NCBI RefSeq assembly: GCF_004803895.1
Contig: NZ_CP021978.1
Location: forward strand, 6,138,001-6,202,000
DNA length: 64,000 nt
Reading direction: 5' to 3'
Source of the DNA: Streptomyces hawaiiensis
GTDB lineage: Bacteria > Actinomycetota > Actinomycetes > Streptomycetales > Streptomycetaceae
The position numbers and the translations under genes are program-made. The notes under the pieces were generated by a model. That model did no database searches. It was given only the letters and a program-made list of their open reading frames with translations, and was not told the origin of the DNA. This document shows, piece by piece, positions 50,237-58,743 of this stretch (positions within the stretch are counted from its first letter, which is position 1; every line of letters starts with the position of its first letter).

Positions 50237-50268
50237 AAAAGGCCCTCCACTTCGGTGGAGGGCCTTTT
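50237..50268 (+). terminator. Terminator of the tRNA cluster
   Basis: A perfect 14-bp stem (50237-50250 and 50255-50268) with a TTCG loop, ending in TTTT. All five tRNAs probably come from one transcript. Confidence 0.9.
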
Positions 50269-50285
50269 CATGTCCAACCCATAGG

Positions 50286-50325
50286 CGTGGGGAACCGCGC
50301 GAGCAACCACCGCCGCCCCGCACTC
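50286..50325. repeat. Diverged copy of the GGGGAACYGCGCGA dispersed Streptomyces repeat
   Basis: GTGGGGAACCGCGCGAGCAA lies between the tRNA terminator and the 3' end of ndgR. It matches a short element I recall as very common between Streptomyces genes; a second copy is at 58744. Confidence 0.45.
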
Positions 50326-50412
50326 GACGACGAAACCGCCTCTGCCATGGCGCTGAGTCGGAGAAGGCCTGCCGCGGCGTTGAGGCCGACCTCCTCCAAA
50401 CACGCCGCCGGT

Positions 50413-51129
50413 TCAGCCGGTGCGCCGAAGCGCCTCGGAGAGGCGCCCCGCGGCATCGATCACGGCCTGCGCGTGCATACGCCCAGGGTGCCGCGACAGC
50501 CGCTCGATCGGCCCGGAGACGGACACCGCCGCCACCACCCGGTTCGACGGCCCCCGCACGGGCGCGGACACGGACGCGACGCCCGGCTCCCGCTCACCGA
50601 TCGACTGCGCCCAGCCCCGCCGCCGCACACCCGACAGGGCCGTCGCCGTGAAGCGCGCCCCCTGCAACCCGCGGTGCAGCCGCTCCGGCTCCTCCCAGGC
50701 CATCAGGATCTGCGCCGAGGAGCCGGCCTTCATCGTGAGCGTCGAACCGACCGGGACCGTGTCCCGCAGGCCGGACAGACGCTCCGCCGCGGCGACGCAG
50801 ATACGCATGTCGCCCTGGCGGCGATAGAGCTGGGCGCTCTCGCCCGTGATGTCACGAAGATGCGTGAGCACCGGGCCGGCGGTGGCGAGGAGACGGTCCT
50901 CACCCGCGGCCGCGGCAAGCTCTGCCAGGCGAGGGCCGAGAATGAAACGGCCCTGCATGTCGCGCGCCACCAAGCGGTGGTGTTCCAGGGCCACGGCCAG
51001 GCGGTGGGCCGTGGGTCGTGCCAGTCCGGTGGCACCGACCAGACCCGCGAGGGTGGCCGGACCGGACTCCAGAGCGCTCAGGACGAGGGCCGCCTTGTCC
51101 AGAACGCCGACGCCGCTACTGTTGTCCAT
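50413..51129 (-). CDS. ndgR: IclR-family regulator NdgR
   Basis: A 238-residue IclR-type regulator with an N-terminal winged helix (LAGLVGATGLARPTAHRLAV) and a C-terminal effector domain (VPVGSTLTMKAGSSAQILMA, SVSAPVRGPSNRVVAAVSVS). By sequence and place, divergent from leuCD, it is NdgR/AreB, known in Streptomyces to control leucine and other amino-acid genes and to influence antibiotic production. The ATG at 51129 is chosen; an upstream in-frame extension to 51201 would read through the operator and lacks family similarity. A 29-bp palindrome lies 9 bp upstream of this start. Confidence 0.93.
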   Translation of the reverse strand: MDNSSGVGVLDKAALVLSALESGPATLAGLVGATGLARPTAHRLAVALEHHRLVARDMQGRFILGPRLAELAAAAGEDRLLATAGPVLTHLRDITGESAQLYRRQGDMRICVAAAERLSGLRDTVPVGSTLTMKAGSSAQILMAWEEPERLHRGLQGARFTATALSGVRRRGWAQSIGEREPGVASVSAPVRGPSNRVVAAVSVSGPIERLSRHPGRMHAQAVIDAAGRLSEALRRTG

Positions 51130-51137
51130 GAAACGAT

Positions 51138-51166
51138 ACTTGCGTCTCACTCTGTGAAACGCAAGT
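51138..51166. promoter_or_regulatory. 29-bp palindrome, likely NdgR operator
   Basis: The arms ACTTGCGTCTCAC and GTGAAACGCAAGT around a 3-bp centre pair at 12 of 13 positions. It sits between ndgR and leuC, close to the ndgR start. Confidence 0.7.
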
Positions 51167-51324
51167 TCAATTTTCCGTGGAACGCGCCACCCTGGAATCA
51201 CGAAGTCACAACGGCCCGTGACGTAAGGGCCTGGTGGTGTGTGCCCGGAATCAGGGGTACGGGCACCGCCTCCTCAAGATCTCTAGTTGGGTCGGCGGAT
51301 CGTCGCCGTCCGGAGGGAAAAGCG

Positions 51325-52755
51325 ATGGGTAGGACACTCGCGGAGAAAGTCTGGGACGACCATGTCGTCCGGCGCGCGGAGGGCGAGCCCGACCTTCTCT
51401 TCATCGATCTGCACCTGCTGCACGAGGTGACCAGCCCGCAGGCCTTCGACGGCCTCCGCAAGAGCGGCCGCGGCGTGCGGCGTCTGGACCTCACCATCGC
51501 CACCGAGGACCACAACACCCCGACCCTCGACATCGACAAGCCGATCGCGGATCCGGTCTCCCGGGTGCAGCTGGAGACGCTGCGCAAGAACGCCGCCGAC
51601 TTCGGTGTGCGTCTGCACCCGCTGGGCGACGTCGAGCAGGGCGTCGTGCACGTCGTCGGCCCGCAGCTGGGCCTGACCCAGCCCGGCATGACCGTGGTCT
51701 GCGGCGACTCCCACACCTCCACGCACGGCGCCTTCGGCGCGCTGGCGTTCGGCATCGGCACCTCCCAGGTGGAACACGTGCTGGCCACCCAGACGCTGCC
51801 GATGTCCCGCCCGAAGACCATGGCGATCACGGTCGACGGTGAACTGCCCGAGGGCGTCACCGCCAAGGACCTGATCCTGGCGATCATCGCGAAGATCGGC
51901 ACGGGCGGCGGCCAGGGCTACGTCCTGGAGTACCGCGGCGAGGCCATCGAGAAGCTCTCGATGGAAGCCCGCATGACCATCTGCAACATGTCGATCGAAG
52001 CCGGCGCCCGCGCGGGCATGATCGCCCCGGACGAGACCACCTTCGACTACCTCAAGGGCCGCCCGCACGCCCCCGAGGGCGAGGACTGGGACGCGGCCGT
52101 CGCGTACTGGAAGACGCTCAGGACGGACGAGGACGCCGAGTTCGACGCCGAGGTCGTCATCGACGCCTCCGGACTGTCGCCGTTCGTCACCTGGGGTACC
52201 AACCCGGGCCAGGGCGCACCGCTTTCGGCGTCCGTCCCCGATCCCGCTTCGTACGAAGACGCATCGGAGCGCTACGCCGCGGAAAAGGCCCTGGAGTACA
52301 TGGGGTTGGAGGCCGGGCAGCCGCTGCGCTCCATCAAGGTGGACACCGTCTTCGTAGGCTCGTGCACCAACGGCCGCATCGAGGACCTGCGCGCCGCCGC
52401 CGAGCTGATCAAGGACCGCAAAGTCGCCGACGGCGTACGGATGCTGGTCGTCCCGGGCTCCGCGCGCGTCGGTCTGCAGGCCGTTTCCGAGGGGCTGGAC
52501 GTCGTCTTCAAGGAGGCCGGCGCCGAGTGGCGGCACGCGGGCTGCTCGATGTGCCTGGGCATGAACCCCGACCAGCTGGCCCCGGGTGAGCGCTCCGCGT
52601 CCACCTCCAACCGCAACTTCGAGGGCCGGCAGGGCAAGGGCGGCCGCACCCACCTGGTGTCTCCGCAGGTCGCCGCCGCCACCGCCGTCCTGGGCCACCT
52701 GGCCTCCCCGGCCGACCTGTCCGCCGCCGACGCCCCCACGCCCGCTGGAGTCTGA
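51325..52755 (+). CDS. leuC: 3-isopropylmalate dehydratase large subunit
   Basis: With LeuD isomerises 2-isopropylmalate to 3-isopropylmalate in leucine synthesis. The 476-residue protein has the aconitase-fold cluster ligands Cys347 (VGSCTNGRIEDL), Cys407 and Cys410 (GCSMCLGMNPD) for the 4Fe-4S centre, and VCGDSHTSTHGAFGALAFGI. ATG at 51325 follows CGGAGGG. The gene diverges from ndgR across a region with the 29-bp palindrome, and leuD follows 6 bp after the stop. Confidence 0.96.
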   Translation: MGRTLAEKVWDDHVVRRAEGEPDLLFIDLHLLHEVTSPQAFDGLRKSGRGVRRLDLTIATEDHNTPTLDIDKPIADPVSRVQLETLRKNAADFGVRLHPLGDVEQGVVHVVGPQLGLTQPGMTVVCGDSHTSTHGAFGALAFGIGTSQVEHVLATQTLPMSRPKTMAITVDGELPEGVTAKDLILAIIAKIGTGGGQGYVLEYRGEAIEKLSMEARMTICNMSIEAGARAGMIAPDETTFDYLKGRPHAPEGEDWDAAVAYWKTLRTDEDAEFDAEVVIDASGLSPFVTWGTNPGQGAPLSASVPDPASYEDASERYAAEKALEYMGLEAGQPLRSIKVDTVFVGSCTNGRIEDLRAAAELIKDRKVADGVRMLVVPGSARVGLQAVSEGLDVVFKEAGAEWRHAGCSMCLGMNPDQLAPGERSASTSNRNFEGRQGKGGRTHLVSPQVAAATAVLGHLASPADLSAADAPTPAGV

Positions 52756-52761
52756 TCACCC

Positions 52762-53355
52762 ATGGAAGCCTTCACCACCCACACCGGCCGGGCCGTCCCG
52801 CTGCGCCGCAGCAACGTCGACACCGACCAGATCATCCCCGCCCACTGGCTCAAGAAGGTCACGCGCGACGGGTTCGAGGACGGGCTGTTCGAGGCCTGGC
52901 GCAAGGATGAGTCCTTCATCCTCAACCAGCCCGAGCGGCAGGGCGCGACCGTCCTGGTCGCCGGCCCCGACTTCGGCACCGGCTCCTCCCGTGAGCACGC
53001 CGTCTGGGCGCTGCAGAACTACGGCTTCAAGGCCGTGATCTCCTCCCGCTTCGCCGACATCTTCCGCGGCAACTCGCTCAAGAACGGCCTGCTCACGGTC
53101 GTGTCGGAGCAGAAGACCGTGGACGCGCTGTGGGAGCTCACCGAGAAGGACCCGCAGGCCGAGATCACCGTCGACCTGGAGAGCCGCGAGGTGCGCGCCG
53201 AGGGCATCACCGCCTCCTTCGAGCTGGACGAGAACTCCCGCTGGCGGCTGCTGAACGGCCTCGACGACATCTCGATCACCCTGCAGAACGAGGCGGACAT
53301 CTCCGCGTACGAGGCGAAGCGCCCGGCGTTCAAACCGCGGACGCTCCCGGTCTGA
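52762..53355 (+). CDS. leuD: 3-isopropylmalate dehydratase small subunit
   Basis: A 197-residue swivel-domain subunit (MEAFTTHTGRAVPLRRSNVD, DTDQIIPAHWLKKV, DFGTGSSREHAVWALQNYGF, SSRFADIFRGNSLKNGLL). It completes the substrate pocket of LeuC. It is cotranscribed with leuC and followed by a strong terminator. Confidence 0.96.
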   Translation: MEAFTTHTGRAVPLRRSNVDTDQIIPAHWLKKVTRDGFEDGLFEAWRKDESFILNQPERQGATVLVAGPDFGTGSSREHAVWALQNYGFKAVISSRFADIFRGNSLKNGLLTVVSEQKTVDALWELTEKDPQAEITVDLESREVRAEGITASFELDENSRWRLLNGLDDISITLQNEADISAYEAKRPAFKPRTLPV

Positions 53356-53414
53356 CCCCGGGCACGGTCCGCCGCCCTGGAACAAGGCGACTTTCGGCCA
53401 CTGCAACACCCCCT

Positions 53415-53447
53415 CTGTACCCCCGATCAGCCCGATCGGGGGTACAG
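53415..53447 (+). terminator. Terminator after leuCD
   Basis: A perfect 14-bp inverted repeat (53415-53428 and 53434-53447) with an AGCCC loop. Confidence 0.85.
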
Positions 53448-53582
53448 CTGTGTCTGCACCCGAACGGCCCTGCCCACCCGCTGTTCAGCTGCCAACTTCC
53501 CGCGTTATGCCGGTGGTTGCCGGGGTAGCCGAGGGGTACAGCCGTGACTTCCACGTGTGCTCGGAAGGCCGCTTGAGGCGAC

Positions 53583-53608
53583 AGTTGTCCCCTGCGCAGG
53601 CGACAACT
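53583..53608. promoter_or_regulatory. 26-bp palindrome upstream of the 76-residue ORF
   Basis: AGTTGTC and GACAACT flank the inner palindrome CCTGCGCAGG, giving 12 of 13 paired positions. Its right end is 24 bp before the ATG, and CACAAT at 53621-53626 may be a -10 for a leaderless transcript. It could be an operator or a cruciform/terminator. Confidence 0.5.
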
Positions 53609-53632
53609 CGCCCCAGATGGCACAATCTGTGC

Positions 53633-53863
53633 ATGGAACACGACGGCCAACTCGAGCTCTATGCGGCAGTCGCGGACCAACTCAAGGAAGCGCACACAAG
53701 GGTGCGCGCACTGCAAGTCCCGGAGGGCGTACGGATGGCGCTGACCCGGAAGCTGCTGGTCATTACGGCCGCGGCCAAGCACGATCTCGCCGACGCGGCA
53801 AGGCGGCTGGAGCGGTTCACCGCGGACCTCGACGAGGGGCGAATCCCCGACGAGGAACGCTGA
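53633..53863 (+). CDS. Conserved-type 76-residue small protein
   Basis: ATG at 53633, 76 residues, highly charged and helical (MEHDGQLELYAAVADQLKEA, GVRMALTRKLLVITAAAKHD, ADAARRLERFTADLDEGR). No known domain recognised; it could be a coiled-coil adaptor or DNA-associated protein. CACAAT lies 6 nt before the ATG and no ribosome site is visible, so the gene is probably leaderless. It sits between leuD and hupS as in S. coelicolor from memory. Confidence 0.75.
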   Translation: MEHDGQLELYAAVADQLKEAHTRVRALQVPEGVRMALTRKLLVITAAAKHDLADAARRLERFTADLDEGRIPDEER

Positions 53864-53999
53864 ACCCCTCGACACCGTCGAGTTCGTTGCGGCACAAGGG
53901 TGATAAGCCCGTTTCGTGTTTGATTTGCGGTATATATCTGCCTAACGTGCGAAAAAGCTTGAACACTTTCGTTCTGGCGATGTCTCCGAAGGGGAAGAC

Positions 54000-54641
54000 G
54001 TGAACAAGGCGCAGCTCGTAGAAGCGATTGCCGACAAGATGGGCGGCCGCCAGCAAGCCGCCGATGCTGTCGACCATGTACTGGACGCCATCGTCCGCGC
54101 GGTCGTCTCGGGTGAGCGGGTCTCGGTCACCGGCTTCGGTTCGTTCGAGAAGGTCGACCGTCCGGCCCGGTACGCCCGTAACCCCCAGACGGGCGAGCGG
54201 GTTCGGGTCAAGAAGACCTCCGTTCCGCGCTTCCGCGCTGGTCAGGGCTTCAAGGACCTGGTCAGCGGCTCGAAGAAGCTGCCGCGCGGCGGCGAGGTCT
54301 CCGTCAAGAAGGCGCCGAAGGGCAGCCTGACCGGCGGTGCCGGCGCGACGGTCAAGAAGGCCGCCGCCAAGAAGGCGACCACGAAGTCGGCCGCCGCGAA
54401 GAAGACCACCGCCAAGAAGACGACGGCGAAGAAGGCCACCACGAAGACCGCGGCCGCGAAGAAGACCACGGCGAAGAAGGCGCCCGCCAAGAAGACCACG
54501 GCGACGTCCAAGACCACCGCCGCGAAGAAGACCACCGCGAAGAAGGCCCCGGCGAAGAAGGCCACGGCCAAGAAGGCGCCGGCCAAGAAGTCGACGGCGC
54601 GCAAAACCACCGCCAAGAAGACCACTGCCCGCAAGAAGTAA
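54000..54641 (+). CDS. hupS: HU-family nucleoid protein with histone H1-like tail (HupS)
   Basis: 213 residues. Residues 1 to about 95 are a complete HU fold (MNKAQLVEAIADKMGGRQQA, VSVTGFGSFEKVDRPARYAR, NPQTGERVRVKKTSVPRFRA GQGFKDLV). The rest is a Lys/Ala/Thr-rich tail of KKTTAKK and KKAPAKK repeats, as in eukaryotic H1 and the mycobacterial HU. In Streptomyces HupS compacts spore nucleoids and is induced late. GTG at 54000 follows GAAGGGGA. A sharp low-GC dip just upstream (about 53920-53960) may mark the promoter. Confidence 0.95.
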   Translation: MNKAQLVEAIADKMGGRQQAADAVDHVLDAIVRAVVSGERVSVTGFGSFEKVDRPARYARNPQTGERVRVKKTSVPRFRAGQGFKDLVSGSKKLPRGGEVSVKKAPKGSLTGGAGATVKKAAAKKATTKSAAAKKTTAKKTTAKKATTKTAAAKKTTAKKAPAKKTTATSKTTAAKKTTAKKAPAKKATAKKAPAKKSTARKTTAKKTTARKK

Positions 54642-54663
54642 GGGCGCCGGGGTACTCACGCGC

Positions 54664-54693
54664 CGGGCCGGACTCCGCACGGAGTCCGGCCCG
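54664..54693. terminator. Terminator between hupS and the convergent small gene
   Basis: A perfect 14-bp inverted repeat (54664-54677 and 54680-54693) with a minimal 2-nt centre. Confidence 0.8.
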
Positions 54694-54712
54694 CGGCGTG
54701 TTCAGCATGTGG

Positions 54713-54916
54713 TCACAGGGTCTGCAGGGTCACCAGAGTGATCCGGAGCGCGTCCTTCGCACCCTCCACCTCGATACGGACCCGCTGGCCCGGGCGCAGC
54801 AGCCTGAGGCCCCCCGCGTCGAACGCGGCCGCGTCGAAGGGCACCGGGGTGCCGTCGTCCAGAAGCACCTGCCCGCTGCGGCTTTCGGGGTCGTACGTGT
54901 ACGCGGTCGCCTGCAT
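54713..54916 (-). CDS. 67-residue cold-shock/OB-like small protein
   Basis: 67 residues, MQATAYTYDPESRSGQVLLD followed by DGTPVPFDAAAF and GQRVRIEVEG. The pattern resembles a compact cold-shock-domain/OB fold without the aromatic RNP motifs, so nucleic-acid binding is uncertain. It lies 10 bp downstream of cofC on the same strand and is probably cotranscribed. Unknown function. Confidence 0.7.
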   Translation of the reverse strand: MQATAYTYDPESRSGQVLLDDGTPVPFDAAAFDAGGLRLLRPGQRVRIEVEGAKDALRITLVTLQTL

Positions 54917-54926
54917 GGGCCGCAGC

Positions 54927-55565
54927 CTACTGCCCGGGTATCAGCAACCGCGCGGCGGCCGCGGCCGTATGAGGGCCGACCCCCAGGGCCAGCGCGCTGC
55001 GCAGGTCGTCGCCGGTGTCCACGTCCTGGCGTACGGAATCCACCGCGGCGAGGGGCAGTTCCACGGCGCCGGAGGCGCGGTGCCGGGCCCGGGAATCCGT
55101 ACCGAAGGCCGGGCGCAATTCGCGGCCCGGGGCGGCGGCCAGCAGAGTCGTGCCGATTGCGGCCGCGTCCGGGAGAAATGCACGCGGGAATTCAGCGGCG
55201 GCGTCGAGTACCCGGGACAATTCCGTGGGGCGCAGGGCCGGCAGATCCGCGTTGAGTGCGGCAACCGCGCGGGCCGGGCGGGCGGACCGTACGACCCGCG
55301 TCGCGTGTGCGAGGGCGGCGTTGAGGCCGCCGCCCGGCTCGTCGGGGATGATCGCGGCGCCCAGTGCGGTCAGCTCACGGCCCGCGCGGGCGTCGCCCGT
55401 GACGACTGCCACATCCCCTACCGCCGGGCAGGCCAGCGCGGCCGCCACCGTGTCCTGGGCGAAGGCCAGCGCCAGGTCCGGCCGCAGCCCGTCGTCCGCG
55501 GTGTCCGCAAGCCTGCTCTTGGCCTGGGCCAGGGGTTTCAGGGGTACGACCAGGGTCCACTGCAC
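54927..55565 (-). CDS. cofC: Phosphoenolpyruvate/2-phospho-L-lactate guanylyltransferase (coenzyme F420)
   Basis: A 212-residue nucleotidyltransferase of the CofC/FbiD family, which activates 2-phospholactate or phosphoenolpyruvate with GTP for F420 synthesis. Family segments: WTLVVPLKPLAQAKSRLAD, VAVVTGDA, IPDEPGGGLNAALAHA and AALNADLPALRPTEL, GTDSRARHRASGA. GTG at 55565 starts the conserved N-terminus directly. Other F420 genes are not in the window. Confidence 0.88.
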   Translation of the reverse strand: MQWTLVVPLKPLAQAKSRLADTADDGLRPDLALAFAQDTVAAALACPAVGDVAVVTGDARAGRELTALGAAIIPDEPGGGLNAALAHATRVVRSARPARAVAALNADLPALRPTELSRVLDAAAEFPRAFLPDAAAIGTTLLAAAPGRELRPAFGTDSRARHRASGAVELPLAAVDSVRQDVDTGDDLRSALALGVGPHTAAAAARLLIPGQ

Positions 55566-55723
55566 GGGTGTTCCGTCCTCCTCTTGTCGCGGTCATTGTC
55601 ACCCGGGGCATCGGGTGGGCGAGGTGCCGGGGCGTACGGTGTTCTCGACAGACCGGCGGGCTGGGGCGACACTTGTGCGGCCCCCCGTGGCCCCCGCTTC
55701 AGGCCCTAGAGGAAGGTGTCCGC

Positions 55724-56509
55724 GTGCCCCGCCGCAGAATCGGCTTCTGGTACCGCTTGGCCGCGGTGATCTGCAAACCGCCGCTGGTGGTTCTGCTCAG
55801 GCGGGACTGGCGTGGAATGGAGCACATTCCGGCCGAGGGTGGATTTATCACCGCGGTGAACCACAATTCGCACATCGACCCCTTCGCTTACGCGCACTTT
55901 CAGTACAACACCGGGCGGGTCCCGCGATTCCTCGCGAAGAGCGGGCTTTTCAAGAAGGGATTCGTCGGCGCCGCGATGCGGGGCACCGGGCAGATCCCCG
56001 TCTACCGCGAGAGCACGGACGCGCTGAGCGCCTTCCGGGCCGCGATCGAGGCCGTGGACCGCGGGGAATGCGTCGCCTTCTATCCCGAGGGCACCCTCAC
56101 CCGCGACCCGGACGGCTGGCCCATGACCGGCAAGACCGGGGCCGCGCGGGTCGCCCTGCAGACGAAGTGCCCGGTGATCCCCGTCGCCCAGTGGGGCTGC
56201 AACGAGTTGCTGCCGCCGTACGCGAAGAAGCCGCATCTGCTGCCGCGCAAGACGCACCGCGTGCTCGCCGGGCCGCCGGTGGACCTCGCGCGGTTCTACG
56301 ACCGGGAGATGACCGCGGACCTGCTGAAGGAGGCCACGGAGGTCATCATGGCCGCTGTGACCGCCCAGCTGGAGCTGATCCGCGGCGAGAAGGCGCCCGA
56401 GACGCCGTACGACCCGCGCCGGGAGCGGATCGAGCAGCGGCGCCGCACGCAGACGCAGACGCATCAGAAGTCCGGGCAGACCGTGCAGGAAGAGGGGCTG
56501 GGTAAGTGA
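55724..56509 (+). CDS. plsC: 1-acyl-sn-glycerol-3-phosphate acyltransferase (PlsC-like)
   Basis: A 261-residue acyltransferase of phosphatidic acid synthesis. The catalytic HX4D is in NHNSHIDPF, the substrate motif is FYPEGTLTRD, and the N-terminal segment FWYRLAAVICKPPLVVLLRR anchors it at the membrane. GTG at 55724 follows GAGGAAGG. Its end overlaps gpsA by GTGA, so an acyltransferase and the enzyme supplying glycerol-3-phosphate are made together. Confidence 0.9.
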   Translation: MPRRRIGFWYRLAAVICKPPLVVLLRRDWRGMEHIPAEGGFITAVNHNSHIDPFAYAHFQYNTGRVPRFLAKSGLFKKGFVGAAMRGTGQIPVYRESTDALSAFRAAIEAVDRGECVAFYPEGTLTRDPDGWPMTGKTGAARVALQTKCPVIPVAQWGCNELLPPYAKKPHLLPRKTHRVLAGPPVDLARFYDREMTADLLKEATEVIMAAVTAQLELIRGEKAPETPYDPRRERIEQRRRTQTQTHQKSGQTVQEEGLGK

Positions 56510-57516
56510 GCAAGCCGGTCAAGGCGGCGGTACTGAGCGCCGGTTCGTGGGGTACGGCCTTCGGCATGGTGCTCGCCGACGCGGGGTGCGAGGTCACCCT
56601 GTGGGGGCGCCGCCCGGAGGTCGTGGAGGCGATCAACTCCACGCGAACCAATCCCGACTACTTCCCGGGCGTCGAGCTCCCGGAGAACGTGCGGGCCACC
56701 ACGGATCCGGCCGAAGCCGCGGCGGACGCCGACTTCACGGTCCTGTCGGTGCCCTCGCAGACCCTGCGCGGCAACCTCGCCGAGTGGAGCCCGCTCCTCG
56801 CCCCCGGCACGGTCCTGGTGTCGCTGATGAAGGGCGTCGAACTCGGCTCCGCGATGCGGATGAGCGAGGTCATCGACGACGTCGCCAAGGTCGGCCCGGA
56901 CCGGATCGCCGTGGTGACGGGGCCCAACCTGGCCCGGGAGATCGCCGCGCGGATGCCGGCCGCGGCCGTGGTCGCCTGCACCGACGAGGCCGTCGCCCAG
57001 CGGCTCCAGGCCGCCTGCCACACGCCGTACTTCCGCCCGTACACCAATACGGACGTGGTGGGTTGCGAACTGGGCGGAGCAGTGAAGAACGTCATCGGCC
57101 TCGCCGTGGGCATCGCGGACGGCATGGGCCTCGGCGACAACGCCAAGGGTTCGCTCATCACCCGTGGTCTCGCCGAGACGACCCGGCTCGGCATGGCGCT
57201 CGGCGCCGACCCGCTGACCTTCTCCGGACTCGCCGGCCTGGGCGACCTGGTGGCCACCTGCTCCTCGCCGCTGTCGCGCAACCACACCTTCGGCACCAAC
57301 CTCGGCAAGGGCATGACCCTGCAGGAGACCATCGCGGTCACCAAGCAGACCGCTGAGGGCGTCAAGTCCTGCGAGTCGGTGCTGGATCTGGCCCGCCGGC
57401 ACGGCGTCGACATGCCGATCACGGAGACGGTCGTCGACATCGTGCACGAGGGCAAGCCCCCGGTGGTGGCCCTCAAAGAGCTGATGTCGCGCAGCGCAAA
57501 GCCGGAACGACGCTGA
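56506..57516 (+). CDS. gpsA: Glycerol-3-phosphate dehydrogenase (NAD(P)+)
   Basis: Reduces dihydroxyacetone phosphate to sn-glycerol-3-phosphate for phospholipids. The 336-residue protein has the Rossmann motif AVLSAGSWGTAFG, the catalytic Lys in GCELGGAVKNVIGLAVG and DNAKGSLITRGLAE with SGLAGLGDLVATCSSPLSRN. It overlaps plsC by 4 nt. Confidence 0.96.
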   Translation: MSKPVKAAVLSAGSWGTAFGMVLADAGCEVTLWGRRPEVVEAINSTRTNPDYFPGVELPENVRATTDPAEAAADADFTVLSVPSQTLRGNLAEWSPLLAPGTVLVSLMKGVELGSAMRMSEVIDDVAKVGPDRIAVVTGPNLAREIAARMPAAAVVACTDEAVAQRLQAACHTPYFRPYTNTDVVGCELGGAVKNVIGLAVGIADGMGLGDNAKGSLITRGLAETTRLGMALGADPLTFSGLAGLGDLVATCSSPLSRNHTFGTNLGKGMTLQETIAVTKQTAEGVKSCESVLDLARRHGVDMPITETVVDIVHEGKPPVVALKELMSRSAKPERR

Positions 57517-57575
57517 GCGACGCGACGCCGACGGCGCTTACTACCGGACCTACCAACGGGTACCCTCAACGCGAT

Positions 57576-58733
57576 ATGAGCACCGAGAACCTCCCCCAGA
57601 GCCCCGAGCAGCCGCCTCGCAAGCCGCGTGTGGCCGTCGTGTTCGGCGGGCGCAGCTCCGAACACGGGATCTCCGTGGTCACCGCCGGCGCCGTCCTCAA
57701 GGCCATCGACCGGACGAAGTACGACGTCCTGCCGATCGGCATCACCCAGGACGGGCGTTGGGCGCTCACGGCGGACGAACCGGAGCGGATGGCGATCGTC
57801 GACCGGCGCCCGCCGAGCGTCGACGCCCTCGCCGAGTCCGCCGAGGGCGCGGTGATCCTCCCGGTCGACCCCGCCAACCGCGAAGTCGTCTACAGCGAGC
57901 CGGGATCGGTTCCCAAGGCGCTCGGCGAGGTCGACGTGGTCTTCCCGGTGCTGCACGGTCCGTACGGCGAGGACGGCACTCTCCAGGGCCTCCTGGAGCT
58001 CTCCGGAGTCCCCTACGTGGGTTCGGGTGTGCTCGCCTCGGCCGTGGGCCAGGACAAGGAGTACATGAAGCGGGTGTTCACCTCCTTCGGGCTGAAGGTG
58101 GGCCCGTACGTGGTGATCCGGCCGCGCGAGTGGGAGCGCGGCGATGCCGCCGCCCGCAAGAAGATCGTGGACTTCGCCGGTGAGCACGGCTGGCCGCTGT
58201 TCGTGAAGCCCTCGCGCGCCGGTTCCTCCATCGGCATCACCAAGGTCGACGACCTCTCAGGCCTCGACGAGGCGATCGCCGAGGCCCGGCGGCACGACCC
58301 GAAGATCCTCGTGGAGGCCGCCCTGCGCGGCCGCGAGATCGAGTGCGGCGTCCTGGAGTTCGAGGACGGCCCCCGCGCCTCCCTGCCCGCGGAGATCCCC
58401 CCGCCCGAGGCGCAGGCGTACTACGACTTCGAGGCCAAGTACATCGACTCCACGCCCGGCATCGTCCCGGCGCCGCTGACGCCCGAGGAGACGGCCGAGG
58501 TGCAGCGCCTTGCGGTCGACGCCTTCGAGGCGGCGTCCTGCGAGGGCCTGGTCCGCGCGGACTTCTTCCTCACCGACGACGGCGAGTTCGTGATCAACGA
58601 GATCAACACGATGCCCGGCTTCACGCCCATCTCGATGTACCCGCAGATGTGGCAGGCGAGCGGGGTCGGCTACCCCGAGCTGATCGACCGGCTGGTGCGG
58701 GCGGCCCTGCGGCGCTCGACGGGCCTGCGCTGA
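57576..58733 (+). CDS. ddlA: D-alanine--D-alanine ligase
   Basis: A 385-residue ATP-grasp ligase making the D-Ala-D-Ala end of peptidoglycan precursors. Motifs: VFGGRSSEHGISVVTAG, PVLHGPYGEDGTLQGLLEL, KPSRAGSSIGITKV and the Mg-binding VINEINTMPGFTPISMYP. The Tyr/Phe selectivity loop has YYDFEAKYID, consistent with D-Ala rather than D-Lac. ATG at 57576, 59 bp after gpsA; may be a separate transcript. Confidence 0.95.
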   Translation: MSTENLPQSPEQPPRKPRVAVVFGGRSSEHGISVVTAGAVLKAIDRTKYDVLPIGITQDGRWALTADEPERMAIVDRRPPSVDALAESAEGAVILPVDPANREVVYSEPGSVPKALGEVDVVFPVLHGPYGEDGTLQGLLELSGVPYVGSGVLASAVGQDKEYMKRVFTSFGLKVGPYVVIRPREWERGDAAARKKIVDFAGEHGWPLFVKPSRAGSSIGITKVDDLSGLDEAIAEARRHDPKILVEAALRGREIECGVLEFEDGPRASLPAEIPPPEAQAYYDFEAKYIDSTPGIVPAPLTPEETAEVQRLAVDAFEAASCEGLVRADFFLTDDGEFVINEINTMPGFTPISMYPQMWQASGVGYPELIDRLVRAALRRSTGLR

Positions 58734-58743
58734 ATCGACCCGC

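Noticed and set aside
49758..50268. tRNA cluster as an integration site for a mobile element
   Set aside because: No integrase, excisionase or tRNA-end duplication is visible within the window; all neighbours are core genes.
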